64,000 nt of DNA from Rhizobiaceae bacterium (GTDB lineage Bacteria > Pseudomonadota > Alphaproteobacteria > Rhizobiales > Rhizobiaceae). Shown piece after piece: positions 24,035 to 32,359 of this stretch. How positions within the stretch are numbered: position 1 is the stretch's first letter; every line of letters begins with the position of its first letter. The stretch spans positions 248,001 to 312,000 of the forward strand of contig JAEPOG010000001.1 of NCBI GenBank assembly GCA_017643025.1. The letters run 5' to 3'. A program made the translations under genes and the position numbers. The notes beneath the pieces were generated by a model. That model was not told the DNA's origin. It saw nothing but the letters and a program-made list of their open reading frames with translations, and did not search any database.

Positions 24035-25416
24035 CAGTGTGCTCCAAACTCGAAGAGAAAATCCGCCGTCGCCGCCATGAAGTCGCGCATACTGGCAACG
24101 TCGAGATACTCGTTCGGCGCATGAGCGTTGGCGCCGTGCCCCACACCGCCAAACGCATAAGGAATGCCGAGCACCTCGGTGAAGAGATGCATCGGCGCAG
24201 CGCCCGCATGTATCGGATAGACAGTCAGGTCGTTGGTATGCCTGCGGCACGACTTCAACAGGGCATCCACCACTGGCTCTCGCACCGATGTCTTGCTGGC
24301 CGGGTATGCGCTCGTCACTTCCAGCTCGACATGTCCGAAGCCGTGCAGATCGAGGTGCCGGCGAAGAGCATTCGCAGTCGCTTCGACCGTCATCCCGGGC
24401 ACCAGCCTAAGGTCGAGCACTGCGTTGGCATGCCCCGCCAGATGCGTCGGCGGTTCGACGCCAGGGGGCGTATCACCGACCCACATTCCATCGATGTTGA
24501 GGGTGGAATCGAACAGGAGGTGTCGCAACAGGTCTTCGGGACCGGCGTCATATTTGAAGCGCCGGGCGCCGAGCTCCGTCAGCCATGCCTGCTTGTCAAA
24601 GCTGCTGGCGGCATCGGCGAGCAGCGCTTGGTCGTCTGGATCGGGGTCCAAGCCACTTGCAATGCCTTCTACCGAAAGCTTGCCGTCTCGCGATTGCAGC
24701 GAAGCAAGCGCCGACACGAGTTCGTTCGCTGGACTCGCTAGCCAACCGGAATGCATGGCATGGATGTCACGCTCGGCGGGCCCGCCCCACTCACCCCCAC
24801 GCACCCCCAATTTCAACATCATGAGGCCCTTGAACCCAAGGCGAACGATTGTTTTGCCGGCGGCGTTCGTGCCCAGATAGGGGATAAATGCAGCGTCGCA
24901 GTCCCGCAGCAAATCGGCTCGCTTGCGCAGAAACGGTTCGAGTGACGGGCTCCCGATTTCCTCCTCGCCCTCGATCACGAAGACTAGGTTGACCGGCAAT
25001 TCCACTCCGGCCTTGTTGAATGCACGAAGCACGTTCAGGAAACCGATCAGTGGCCCCTTTGAATTGAATGCTCCGCGTCCGATCAGTTTGCCGTCGCGCG
25101 AAATTTCAGCGGCGAATGGGGGCGATACCCAATGCTGCTGATCGGCGGGCTGCACATCGTAAAGGTCGTAGAAGAGCAGGGTGCGTTTTGCGCCAGGCGA
25201 CCGGAGCGAACCGAAGACAATGGGCGCAATCTGCCCTTCCTCGAGTGTTGCCTCTGCACCGAGCAGTTGGAGCTGTGTCACCAACCACGCTGCCATTTCG
25301 TCCAGCCCCTGCCCCGTCTTGCTGACGCTGGGGATTCTGATCGCGGTCCTGATCGCCTCGATATAGTCGTCAAACCCGGCTTCGAGGGCTGACATGACAG
25401 CGCGCAATTCGCTCAT
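24034..25416 (-). CDS. M20-family peptidase homologue with altered metal site
   Basis: This 460-residue protein is of M20 dipeptidase type. It keeps the catalytic EGEEEIGSPS (Glu151/152) and the final GHGANAHAPNEYL region. However, the usual zinc-binding His-x-Asp motif (GHYDVQP in relatives) reads YDLYDVQP, with Leu85 replacing His. The bridging Asp of the RGxxDDKG motif is Asn118 (GRGAFNSKG). Both changes are clear in the nucleotide sequence. It may therefore bind metal differently, be a non-peptidase hydrolase, or be inactive. It lies in the peptide-importer operon, between the binding protein and the permeases, so it probably processes the imported compound. Confidence 0.85.
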   Translation of the reverse strand: MSELRAVMSALEAGFDDYIEAIRTAIRIPSVSKTGQGLDEMAAWLVTQLQLLGAEATLEEGQIAPIVFGSLRSPGAKRTLLFYDLYDVQPADQQHWVSPPFAAEISRDGKLIGRGAFNSKGPLIGFLNVLRAFNKAGVELPVNLVFVIEGEEEIGSPSLEPFLRKRADLLRDCDAAFIPYLGTNAAGKTIVRLGFKGLMMLKLGVRGGEWGGPAERDIHAMHSGWLASPANELVSALASLQSRDGKLSVEGIASGLDPDPDDQALLADAASSFDKQAWLTELGARRFKYDAGPEDLLRHLLFDSTLNIDGMWVGDTPPGVEPPTHLAGHANAVLDLRLVPGMTVEATANALRRHLDLHGFGHVELEVTSAYPASKTSVREPVVDALLKSCRRHTNDLTVYPIHAGAAPMHLFTEVLGIPYAFGGVGHGANAHAPNEYLDVASMRDFMAATADFLFEFGAH

Positions 25417-25469
25417 GCCGGGAAAGCTCCATGCGTTGGGGCTGCCTGATGGCAGCCCCAGATTTACTG

Positions 25470-26987
25470 CTACTCGGCCACAGTCATTTCGGTGGCGAGT
25501 ATCTGCTCATCCGGCCGCGGCTGCCAGGTGATGTCGGACGATATGCCGTATAGAACCTCTTGCGCATAAAGCGGGACGGCGGCGACGGTGTCGGCAACGT
25601 GCCGCAGCGTCTTGTCGAATACCTGGGCACGCTCGTCGACCGACACCTGGTTTGACTCGGCCAATAGCGAATCCAGCTGCTCATCGTCCCATGTAGAGAG
25701 GAAGCCATCACTGGCATGGAAAGCTTGAACCTGAGGGTATGGATCGAGCCAGACATTGCCTTGGCCCATCAGATAGAGTGGTGATACCTCGCCATTCTTG
25801 AGGTCGTCAAAGAAGCGACCCCACTCCTCCGGACGAACCTCGACGTTGAGACCGGCTTCCTGCAGTTGCTGCCCGACCGCCAGCGCGGTTTCGCGGTCAT
25901 TGGGATAGCGGGCCGAGGGTGACCTGAGCACGATGGCGTCGCCTGGCAATTGCAGCTCTGCAAAAAGCGCTTTCGCGCCCTCCAGATCATAGGAATGAGT
26001 ATAGTCGGTTCCCTTTGGCCATTCAGGAATGCCTGGGCTCAAGATCGAGTTGACGGGGACGCCGTAACCTTTCAGCAGGCCCTTGATGATGGCGTCCCTG
26101 TTGATGGCCTTTGAAACCGCCTGGCGGAACTTGAGGTTATCACCGGGCGGCAGCGTGTCATCAAACTGGATGACCATCACGCGAGTGCCAGGCGTTCGCC
26201 CCACCCGTATGTCATCCTCTGCTTCAAGGGCAGCCGCCTGCGTCGGCGACAGGGCCGCCACCACGTCCGCCTCGCCCGTCCGCAACGCGGAGATGCGCGA
26301 CAATTCTTCGGGGACGACGCGGAAAACGACGGTCTCAATCGCTGGCGGCTCTCCCCAGTAGTCGGGGTTCCGGGAGAGCGTCACGGCCTCACCTTGGCGC
26401 CACTCGTCAAGCACATAGGGACCGCTCCCGATCGGCTTGCGCGCAAACTCCTCCTCACCGACATCCCCCAGATATTTTGGAGGGACCGGAGCGAGGAGAG
26501 TCATGCGAGCTCTAAACAGCGGATCCGGTCCGCTTGTGGTTATCCGCAGTGTTTGCGCGTCGACAATTTCCGTGCTGGTAAAGCCTTTCCACCAGCCTTG
26601 AGTGGGCGCTGCAAGCTCATCCGAGGCAGCTCGCTCGATGGAGAACTTCAATGCCTGTGCGTCCACAGGCTCCCCATTTGAAAAGCTGATGTCAGGCCGC
26701 AGCTTTACGAGCCACTGCGTTTCCGTTTCGCGTTCGACGGATTCCGCCAAGGCAGGACCGATCTCCATGTCGGCCCCCCGCTGTAGCACCGTGTCGAAGA
26801 TGTGCCGCTGGATATTGCCAGTGGCCGTATCCCCCCGGAACGCTGGGTCCATCGATGTTGCGTCGGTGCTTTGGGCTATCACGACCTGCTGGGCAAAGGT
26901 CGCAGGCGCAGCAGCCAGCACAAGCGCGCAAGCCAGAGCTGGCGCCGCTACGCTGGTGCGGAACAATCCGTGCTTCGCTGAAAACAT
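25470..26987 (-). CDS. Dipeptide-type ABC transporter substrate-binding protein (SBP_bac_5)
   Basis: This 505-residue periplasmic protein starts MFSAKHGLFRTS at ATG 26987, preceded by AAAGGAGA. The signal peptide ends near ATFAQ (about residue 33). SBP_bac_5 features include QSTDATSMDPAF, KLRPDISFSNGEPVDAQALKFSI, RKPIGSGPYVLDEW and AVSKAINRDAI. Such proteins bind di- and oligopeptides but also nickel, opines and glutathione-like compounds. It is the first transporter gene of the operon, 62 bp after the RraA-like gene. The ligand is unknown. Confidence 0.9.
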   Translation of the reverse strand: MFSAKHGLFRTSVAAPALACALVLAAAPATFAQQVVIAQSTDATSMDPAFRGDTATGNIQRHIFDTVLQRGADMEIGPALAESVERETETQWLVKLRPDISFSNGEPVDAQALKFSIERAASDELAAPTQGWWKGFTSTEIVDAQTLRITTSGPDPLFRARMTLLAPVPPKYLGDVGEEEFARKPIGSGPYVLDEWRQGEAVTLSRNPDYWGEPPAIETVVFRVVPEELSRISALRTGEADVVAALSPTQAAALEAEDDIRVGRTPGTRVMVIQFDDTLPPGDNLKFRQAVSKAINRDAIIKGLLKGYGVPVNSILSPGIPEWPKGTDYTHSYDLEGAKALFAELQLPGDAIVLRSPSARYPNDRETALAVGQQLQEAGLNVEVRPEEWGRFFDDLKNGEVSPLYLMGQGNVWLDPYPQVQAFHASDGFLSTWDDEQLDSLLAESNQVSVDERAQVFDKTLRHVADTVAAVPLYAQEVLYGISSDITWQPRPDEQILATEMTVAE

Positions 26988-27049
26988 GGCTATCTCCTTT
27001 GTTATCCTTTTGTTGTCGTCCAGGTTCATGTCCGTTTCAGAGCAGACGG

Positions 27050-27745
27050 CTATCCGGCGCCGTTCCACACGGCGATCTTCCGGTCCAATCCAAAGACTTC
27101 ACTGACGGATCGTCCGGATTCGACCTCCTTCAATCGCGCGAGCTCACCTTCCAGATGCGCGTCCGCCAGGTCGGCGACGCGCTCCGCGTCCTCGCGAGGG
27201 ATGACGGCAACTCCGTCCCTGTCACCGACGACCACGTCGCCGGGCATGACTGCAACGCCACCGCAACTGATTGGGACGTTGATGGCGCCGGGACCTATAG
27301 AGCCGAAAATGCGAATGCAGGAAGCGCGGGCAAAGGTAGGCGGTGCATCACGGACCATTCCGTCCGAGTCGCGCACTGCACCATCGACGACTATTGCCAC
27401 GGCCCCTTGCCGCTTGAAGAAGTAGCCGAGCCGCTCGCCGATAACGGAAACGTCCTTGTAGCCGTCGGCTGCAATCAGGATCACATCCCCCGGCTGCGTT
27501 ACATCGATCGCCTTCTGCACGAACAGGGCATCACCGGGCTTGGTCAAAACCGTCAATGCGGAGCCGACGAAACGCATCGATGTCTCAAGCGGCTTGATCT
27601 CATGGGACATAGCACCCTGCCCGCCCATGGAATCGACGATCTTTGCAGTATCGTGGCGAGCGAGGCGCTCAAGCACGGCCGCTGGCGCTCTCTTTCCAAT
27701 TTCGTTGATAGCCCCGTGCAGCCTATGACGCTCCAGACCCGCCAT
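27050..27745 (-). CDS. RraA-like / HMG aldolase-family protein
   Basis: This 231-residue protein belongs to the RraA-like superfamily, which contains 4-hydroxy-4-methyl-2-oxoglutarate/oxaloacetate-type aldolases as well as RNase E regulators. Supporting segments are KIVDSMGGQGAM, VTQPGDVILIAADGY, VAIVVDGAVRDSDGM and GDVVVGDRDGVAVIPREDA. Its setting, upstream of an ABC importer and under a LysR regulator, points to a catabolic aldolase or decarboxylase rather than an RNase regulator. GGAGAAGGAG precedes its ATG. A LysR-type palindrome lies about 80-95 bp upstream. Confidence 0.82.
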   Translation of the reverse strand: MAGLERHRLHGAINEIGKRAPAAVLERLARHDTAKIVDSMGGQGAMSHEIKPLETSMRFVGSALTVLTKPGDALFVQKAIDVTQPGDVILIAADGYKDVSVIGERLGYFFKRQGAVAIVVDGAVRDSDGMVRDAPPTFARASCIRIFGSIGPGAINVPISCGGVAVMPGDVVVGDRDGVAVIPREDAERVADLADAHLEGELARLKEVESGRSVSEVFGLDRKIAVWNGAG

Positions 27746-27824
27746 GCGTCGTCTCCTTCTCCTGAATTTGGTCAGGATAGGGAGGGCAATTCCATGATGT
27801 CTAATAGCAATAGCGCAGCGCCCA

Positions 27825-27839
27825 ATAACCTCGGGTTAT
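27825..27839. promoter_or_regulatory. LysR-type operator (T-N11-A palindrome)
   Basis: ATAACC-TCG-GGTTAT is a perfect 15 bp palindrome containing TAACC-N3-GGTTA, the T-N11-A form bound by LysR-type regulators. It lies between the end of the lysR-like gene and the start of the RraA-like gene, upstream of the whole transport operon. Confidence 0.65.
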
Positions 27840-27841
27840 GA

Positions 27842-28729
27842 CTAGAGAGCGCCGCTCAGCACGTCCCGGACCACCCCTAGAAACTCTTGGGAAAGTGACG
27901 ACCGGGGCATATAACGTGATGAGAGTATCTCCGCATCCACAGCAAGCTGGGGATGAAAAGGCCGTGACACCACATCGGGATGAAGGGATTTCAGGTCTGA
28001 AAGATCATCGACAATTGCAACTCCGACACCGGCCGAAACAAGCGTCCAAGCCGTGGAAATCAAGCCGACTTCCACCGTCGATCGAGGCTCAACTCTCTGT
28101 TCCGTGAAGACAGATTCTAGGAGAGCTCTCAGGCCTTGCTCCTGCGAGTAGAAAATGAACTTGTGGCCTACAACGTCCTGCGGAGTGACCATGGAGAGCG
28201 ATGTCAGCGGATGCGCTGGTGGCATGATGCAAATCAGGTGACCAGGGCGCAGGACCTCTGTCTCGACTGTCGCGTTTCTGGGAGCGAGGAATGCGAAGCC
28301 AAGATCGACGCTTTGGCTTGCGACTAGCTCTACTATTTGTCCGCGAGGCCGCACCTGAAACGAGATTTCGACCTCAGGCCGCTCTTTTAGGAATGCTGCT
28401 ATCGCACGAGGCATTATGACTTCGCCTAGTGTCGGTATCGAAGTTAGGCTTAGTTGACCCGCTCGCCCGTGTCGGATGTCTACCGCAGTGCGATCTACGG
28501 ATTGCAGATCGTCAAACAGCTTGCGCAGCGACGGGTAAAGGGTGCGTGCCTCGCTCGTGGGCACTAGCCGACCCTTTAGCCGATCGAACAGCTTGAACCC
28601 CAGCTCGTCTTCGGCGCGCTTGAGTGACTTCGTTACCGCGGGCTGAGATATTCCCAACAGCTCACCGGCACCTGTAACCGATCCGCATTGCATGATCGCG
28701 TGGAGGACTTCCAAGTGGCGAAGATTCAT
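27842..28729 (-). CDS. LysR-family transcriptional regulator
   Basis: This 295-residue regulator starts MNLRHLEVLHAIMQCGSVT at ATG 28729; an in-frame extension to 28948 would cross the attachment site and looks non-coding. The helix-turn-helix is at about residues 18-40 (AGELLGISQPAVTKSLKRAEDELG), followed by a typical effector-binding domain. It is co-directional with and directly upstream of the RraA-peptide operon and likely controls it through the palindrome at 27825-27839. A 6 bp inverted repeat, CTGTTC/GAACAG (28739-28760), just before its start could serve autoregulation. It is the last gene of the island. Confidence 0.92.
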   Translation of the reverse strand: MNLRHLEVLHAIMQCGSVTGAGELLGISQPAVTKSLKRAEDELGFKLFDRLKGRLVPTSEARTLYPSLRKLFDDLQSVDRTAVDIRHGRAGQLSLTSIPTLGEVIMPRAIAAFLKERPEVEISFQVRPRGQIVELVASQSVDLGFAFLAPRNATVETEVLRPGHLICIMPPAHPLTSLSMVTPQDVVGHKFIFYSQEQGLRALLESVFTEQRVEPRSTVEVGLISTAWTLVSAGVGVAIVDDLSDLKSLHPDVVSRPFHPQLAVDAEILSSRYMPRSSLSQEFLGVVRDVLSGAL

Positions 28730-28899
28730 CACTGGTCCCTGTTCGCCGCTGTGTGAACAGCCGCCGCCGCCGCTGCCAAATACGTTGCTTTGCCTTAGAT
28801 TACATCGTTTACAATCCGCCGAAAAACGCTGGAAAATCAACAGCCGCAATCTGCCCGGTTTCCACACCAAGCCATTGAAACCACTAATATCTTGCACGA

Positions 28900-28925
28900 C
28901 CGTTGGGCGTGCCAGTTTTCCAGAA
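28900..28925 (+). repeat. Right attachment-site direct repeat (attR-like)
   Basis: This copy of the 26 bp repeat contains the last 15 nt of tRNA-Glu including CCA, followed by G, T instead of C, and TTTCCAGAA. It is not part of any tRNA gene here. It matches the left copy at 4677-4702 and lies between the island's LysR gene and the core acyl-CoA ligase gene. Confidence 0.85.
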
Positions 28926-28974
28926 ACATTATCGATAGCAGGCCCCACAGGCGGGCCGGCAAGCGTTTGCCGTG

Positions 28975-30468
28975 CTAGCCGCGCAGTAGCTCGCGCAGGT
29001 CGCGGCGCAGCACCTTGCCGTATGCGTTCTTCGGCAACTCGTCCATGAAGACGACACGCTTCGGCTTCTTGAAGCTCGCGAGATTTGCCTTGCAGAATGC
29101 GAGCACCGCCGGTTCATCGAGCGCCGGGTCATCTGCGACGACAGCGACGCAGACGCTCTCGCCCCACTCGGCATCCGGCAATCCGAAAGCGATCACCTCG
29201 CGCACGCCAGGATGCGCAGCGATCACGTCCTCGATCTCCTTCGGATAGATATTGCTTGCGCCGGAAATGATGGTGTCGTGGCGCCGATCGAGCACGCGCA
29301 GTCGGCCGCCTGCGTCGAAGCGACCGATGTCGCCCGTGTGCAGCCACCCGCCGCGCAGCGCCTTCGCCGTCGCTTCCGGATTGCGCCAGTACCCTTTCAT
29401 GACGACTTCGCCGCGCACGCAGATTTCGCCGTCCTCGCCAGCCGGCACCTCGTTGTCGTTTTCGTCGAGGATACGGACTTCGACACCCGAGCGAATGTAA
29501 CCTGCCGAAACGAGCGTCTCGTCGTCGGCGCCGAGATGCGCCGCCCCCGGCAGATAGGAGATGGTCATGGGCGCCTCGCCCTGGCCGTAGAGCTGGTGGA
29601 AAATCGGCCCGAAGCGCGCAACGGCGGCGCGGATATGCTCCAGATGAATGTTCGCGCCGCCATAGATCACGCCGCGCAGGGAACCGATGTCGCTGCGAGG
29701 CGGCGCTTCCAGGAAGCGCACGATCATCGTGGGCGCCACGAAGGCAACAACGGAGATCGAAAGCTCGGCGACGCGGTCGAACACCTCGTCCGGCCGGAAG
29801 GACGGACGGTCGTAGATGATGTTTTCCGCGCCGCGCGCCAGCGAGGGGATCAGGTAGATGCCGCTGCCGTGCGACAGCGGCGCGACGTGAAGCACCCGGT
29901 CGCTCTCCCTGAAATCGAACACGTCGGCGAGGCAGTTCACTGCCGAGGCGACGATGTTGCGATGGGTCAGCGTCGCGCCCTTCGGCTTTCCCGTCGTCCC
30001 CGAGGTGTAGGATATCCAGGCAGGGTCGTCGGGATCGACTTCGGCCGGATGATCGGCGTCGACCGGTGCCGGCAACTCGTATTCCTCGATCGCGAGAAGT
30101 TCAGCGTCCAGACTTGGCGGGAGCGACGTCCGAAGTTCCTCCATGTGCTCGGCATGGGCGATGATCAGCTTCGGCTCGGCGTCACCGGCGATCCACGCCA
30201 CCTCGCGCGGATGCAGCTTGGCGTTGACAGGCACCACCACAAGCCCCGCCCGCATGGTCGCCAGCAGCAGCGCCGGAAATTCAAAGCCGTTGCGGATGAA
30301 AAGCAGGACCCGGTCGCCGCGCGAACAACCCATCGCGGCGAACCATGCGCCGAGTGCGGCGCAGGTTCCGTCGAAGTCGCGATAGGACTGCCGCCGTGAG
30401 CCCCAGGAAACGGCGGTTTCGTTCGCGCGGCGCCGGACGGCGTCGGCCAGCATGGAATAGACGTTCAT
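28975..30468 (-). CDS. AMP-dependent acyl-CoA synthetase/ligase
   Basis: This 497-residue ligase activates a carboxylic acid to its CoA thioester through an acyl-adenylate. The start MNVYSMLADAVRRR at ATG 30468 lies 13 bp after the hydrolase gene. Motifs are YTSGTTGKPKGATLTHRN (P-loop), YGQGEAPMT (A5), GWLHTGDIGRFDAGG and KNAYGKVLRRDL (catalytic Lys near the C terminus). The acyl specificity cannot be read from sequence; aromatic or short/medium-chain acids are possible. It is the last gene of a TetR-controlled leftward operon. Confidence 0.9.
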   Translation of the reverse strand: MNVYSMLADAVRRRANETAVSWGSRRQSYRDFDGTCAALGAWFAAMGCSRGDRVLLFIRNGFEFPALLLATMRAGLVVVPVNAKLHPREVAWIAGDAEPKLIIAHAEHMEELRTSLPPSLDAELLAIEEYELPAPVDADHPAEVDPDDPAWISYTSGTTGKPKGATLTHRNIVASAVNCLADVFDFRESDRVLHVAPLSHGSGIYLIPSLARGAENIIYDRPSFRPDEVFDRVAELSISVVAFVAPTMIVRFLEAPPRSDIGSLRGVIYGGANIHLEHIRAAVARFGPIFHQLYGQGEAPMTISYLPGAAHLGADDETLVSAGYIRSGVEVRILDENDNEVPAGEDGEICVRGEVVMKGYWRNPEATAKALRGGWLHTGDIGRFDAGGRLRVLDRRHDTIISGASNIYPKEIEDVIAAHPGVREVIAFGLPDAEWGESVCVAVVADDPALDEPAVLAFCKANLASFKKPKRVVFMDELPKNAYGKVLRRDLRELLRG

Positions 30469-30481
30469 GCCGGCTGCAAGC

Positions 30482-31468
30482 TCATGGTTTTCCAGTGAGG
30501 ACCCGGTTGCGCAGGATGCCGATCCCTTCGACCTCCAGTTCGACCACGTCGCCATGTTTCAGGAACTTCATGTGCTCGAGCCCGCAGCCATTGCCCACGG
30601 TGCCCGAGCCGAAGAACTCGCCTGGATAGATCGTCTCCGATTGAGAGACGTGTGCGATCAGGTCTTCGAACTTCCAGTGCATGGTCGACGTGTTGCCCCT
30701 GCCCCACTCCTCGCCGTTGACGCGGCAGATCATGGTCAGGTTGTAAGGGTCCTTCATCTCGTCGGCGGTGACCAGACAGGGACCCATCGCATTGCCATAG
30801 TCGAAATCCTTGCCCTTGGCCGGGCCGAGTTGCCCGCCCATCTCCTGCGTCTGCGCGTCGCGCGCTGAGAAGTCGTTGAAGATCGTGTAGCCGTAGATGT
30901 AGTCGCGCGCCTTGTCGCGAGCGATATCGACGCCCTTTTTGCGCACGAAGAAGCCGAATTCGAGCTCGAAATCCATCAGCTTCGAATAGGTCGGCCAATA
31001 GACATCGACGTCGGTGCCGATGACCGAAAAGCGGTTCGCCTTGTAGTAGATCGGCTGCTCGTAGAACGTCTTCGGGATCGCGAGCTGCCCCGTGCGCTCG
31101 AACTCCTTCATAGCCGCTTCCGGGTCGGGCGTCGCATTGGCGCGGACACGCCGGGCTGCGTCGAAGGCCTGCTTGAGATGCGTCTCGAAGCACAGGCAGT
31201 CACGCATCTGGATGGGCACCGGCACCGGCGCGAGCAGCCTCACATCCTTTTTCTTGATGGCGTCCTTCTTGCCCTTTTTCACCGTTTCGTAGGCGCGATC
31301 GAGCGCATCGTCGCCGCCCTCGATCATCGCCTGAACGGAGTCGAAGGCCGGATAGCTCTTGCCGAAGGCGTCCTTGTGCGCTTGCGCGAGGTCGACGATC
31401 TTGCGGTCGCCGTCGACCAGCGCGCCGGCTCGAGGCTTTCCCTTCCTCTCATAAGTGACGAGCTTCAT
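30482..31468 (-). CDS. Fumarylacetoacetate hydrolase (FAH)-family protein
   Basis: This 328-residue protein has the FAH C-terminal domain with DFELEFGFFV (acidic metal ligands), YGYTIFNDFSARDAQ, and GNTSTMHWKFEDLI. Members hydrolyse acylpyruvates or related 1,3-diketo acids, or isomerise or decarboxylate catechol meta-cleavage products. ATG 31468 overlaps the TetR stop as ATGA. The ligase gene downstream could activate the acid released. The exact substrate is unknown. Confidence 0.9.
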   Translation of the reverse strand: MKLVTYERKGKPRAGALVDGDRKIVDLAQAHKDAFGKSYPAFDSVQAMIEGGDDALDRAYETVKKGKKDAIKKKDVRLLAPVPVPIQMRDCLCFETHLKQAFDAARRVRANATPDPEAAMKEFERTGQLAIPKTFYEQPIYYKANRFSVIGTDVDVYWPTYSKLMDFELEFGFFVRKKGVDIARDKARDYIYGYTIFNDFSARDAQTQEMGGQLGPAKGKDFDYGNAMGPCLVTADEMKDPYNLTMICRVNGEEWGRGNTSTMHWKFEDLIAHVSQSETIYPGEFFGSGTVGNGCGLEHMKFLKHGDVVELEVEGIGILRNRVLTGKP

Positions 31469-32202
31469 CGCTCTCCTCCCGTTGAATGTTTGTGTCGTTG
31501 TCCGGCGCCACCGCCTGCCGCCCTCGCGTGAAGCAGCGCCGCCTTCATCAGCGCCACCAGATATGTCGCGGTCGCCATCTCGTCTTCGGGGTCGCAGCGG
31601 CCGTCCGACAGCCGGCTGATGCGGCCCGTATCGGCCATGGTGTAGACCATGACACCGAGTATGGCCTGATAACCCCAGTTGATTTCCTCGACGGAGCGGT
31701 CGGGCAGCGCCTTCTGCAGCGCCTCCATGACTTTGTAGGCGATGGGGTCGAAGAACTCCTGGATCACGCCTCGCTGGTGCGATTTCGGATCAGAGACCTC
31801 GCGCGCCAGGATGCGGGCATAGCTTGAACTCTTCTCCGTGCTGCGCATGTGAAGGTTCGGCACCAGCACCGCCTTGACGATCATCTCGACCTTGCGTTCC
31901 TGGTCCGGCTCCATTTCGGCGAAGCGCAACCCCGCAATTCGCTGATCGACGATCATCGGCGCACGCATCTCAAAGATCGCCCGGTACAGACCTTCCTTGC
32001 CTCCGAAATGGTAGTTTATCAGCGCCACGGGCACGTCCGCGCGTTGCGCGATCCGCCGCACCGAGACGCCGTCGAAGCCGTGATCGGCGAATTCCGCCTC
32101 GGCCGCATGGATAATGCGCGAGCGTGTCATCGCCGCGTTGCGCTGCGATGCCTCGACAGCAATAACCTTTTGGTCCTGCTCGTTTTTTCTGGTTCTTGCC
32201 AT
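31465..32202 (-). CDS. TetR-family transcriptional regulator
   Basis: This 245-residue protein starts MARTRKNEQ at ATG 32202. The helix-turn-helix is at about residues 25-70 (TRSRIIHAAEAEFADHGFDG, VSVRRIAQRADVPVALINYH), followed by a ligand-binding helical domain. It heads the leftward hydrolase-ligase operon and is divergent from the TRAP transporter operon; the control region between them contains TTGAAC/GTTCAA inverted repeats. It probably represses both units until a substrate-derived ligand is present. Confidence 0.9.
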   Translation of the reverse strand: MARTRKNEQDQKVIAVEASQRNAAMTRSRIIHAAEAEFADHGFDGVSVRRIAQRADVPVALINYHFGGKEGLYRAIFEMRAPMIVDQRIAGLRFAEMEPDQERKVEMIVKAVLVPNLHMRSTEKSSSYARILAREVSDPKSHQRGVIQEFFDPIAYKVMEALQKALPDRSVEEINWGYQAILGVMVYTMADTGRISRLSDGRCDPEDEMATATYLVALMKAALLHARAAGGGAGQRHKHSTGGER

Positions 32203-32253
32203 CACTGTCCCAACGCGGCGAACGGCAGGCATTGGCGGTTCGCGACCACCGAT

Positions 32254-32290
32254 TTGAACGTCATATCAAAATTCTTGTCAACTTGTTCAA
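32254..32290. promoter_or_regulatory. Candidate TetR operator region
   Basis: TTGAAC (32254-32259) and GTTCAA (32285-32290) form an inverted pair, and the right part contains the direct near-repeats CTTGTCAA and CTTGTTCAA. The site lies in the divergent gap between the TetR gene and dctP. The exact operator is uncertain. Confidence 0.4.
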
Positions 32291-32359
32291 TTGCCGCTAG
32301 CGTTCGAAGCTCAAATGCGGAAGCTGGGAGTGAGCCGCATTCGACAAGGGAGGATTGGC

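Larger units (their letters stand above)
4692..28915. mobile_element. Genomic island integrated at the tRNA-Glu 3' end (about 24.2 kb)
   Basis: The segment between the two 26 bp direct repeats carries only accessory functions: an XRE regulator triad, a putative sulfonated-nucleoside catabolic system with its ABC importer, and a LysR/RraA/dipeptide-transport module. The flanks are ordinary chromosomal genes. Placement directly at a tRNA 3' end with repetition of that end at the far border is the classic signature of site-specific integration. I find no integrase, excisionase, relaxase or transposase gene inside, so the element may be decayed, mobilised in trans, or dependent on an integrase elsewhere. 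Confidence 0.8.

Noticed and set aside
28730..28948. N-terminal extension of the LysR protein to 28948
   Set aside because: It would cross the attachment repeat and adds a non-LysR sequence before the standard MNLRHLEVL start.
29212..30399. Plus-strand frame opposite the acyl-CoA ligase
   Set aside because: It is a shadow of the ligase, whose adenylation motifs are unmistakable.
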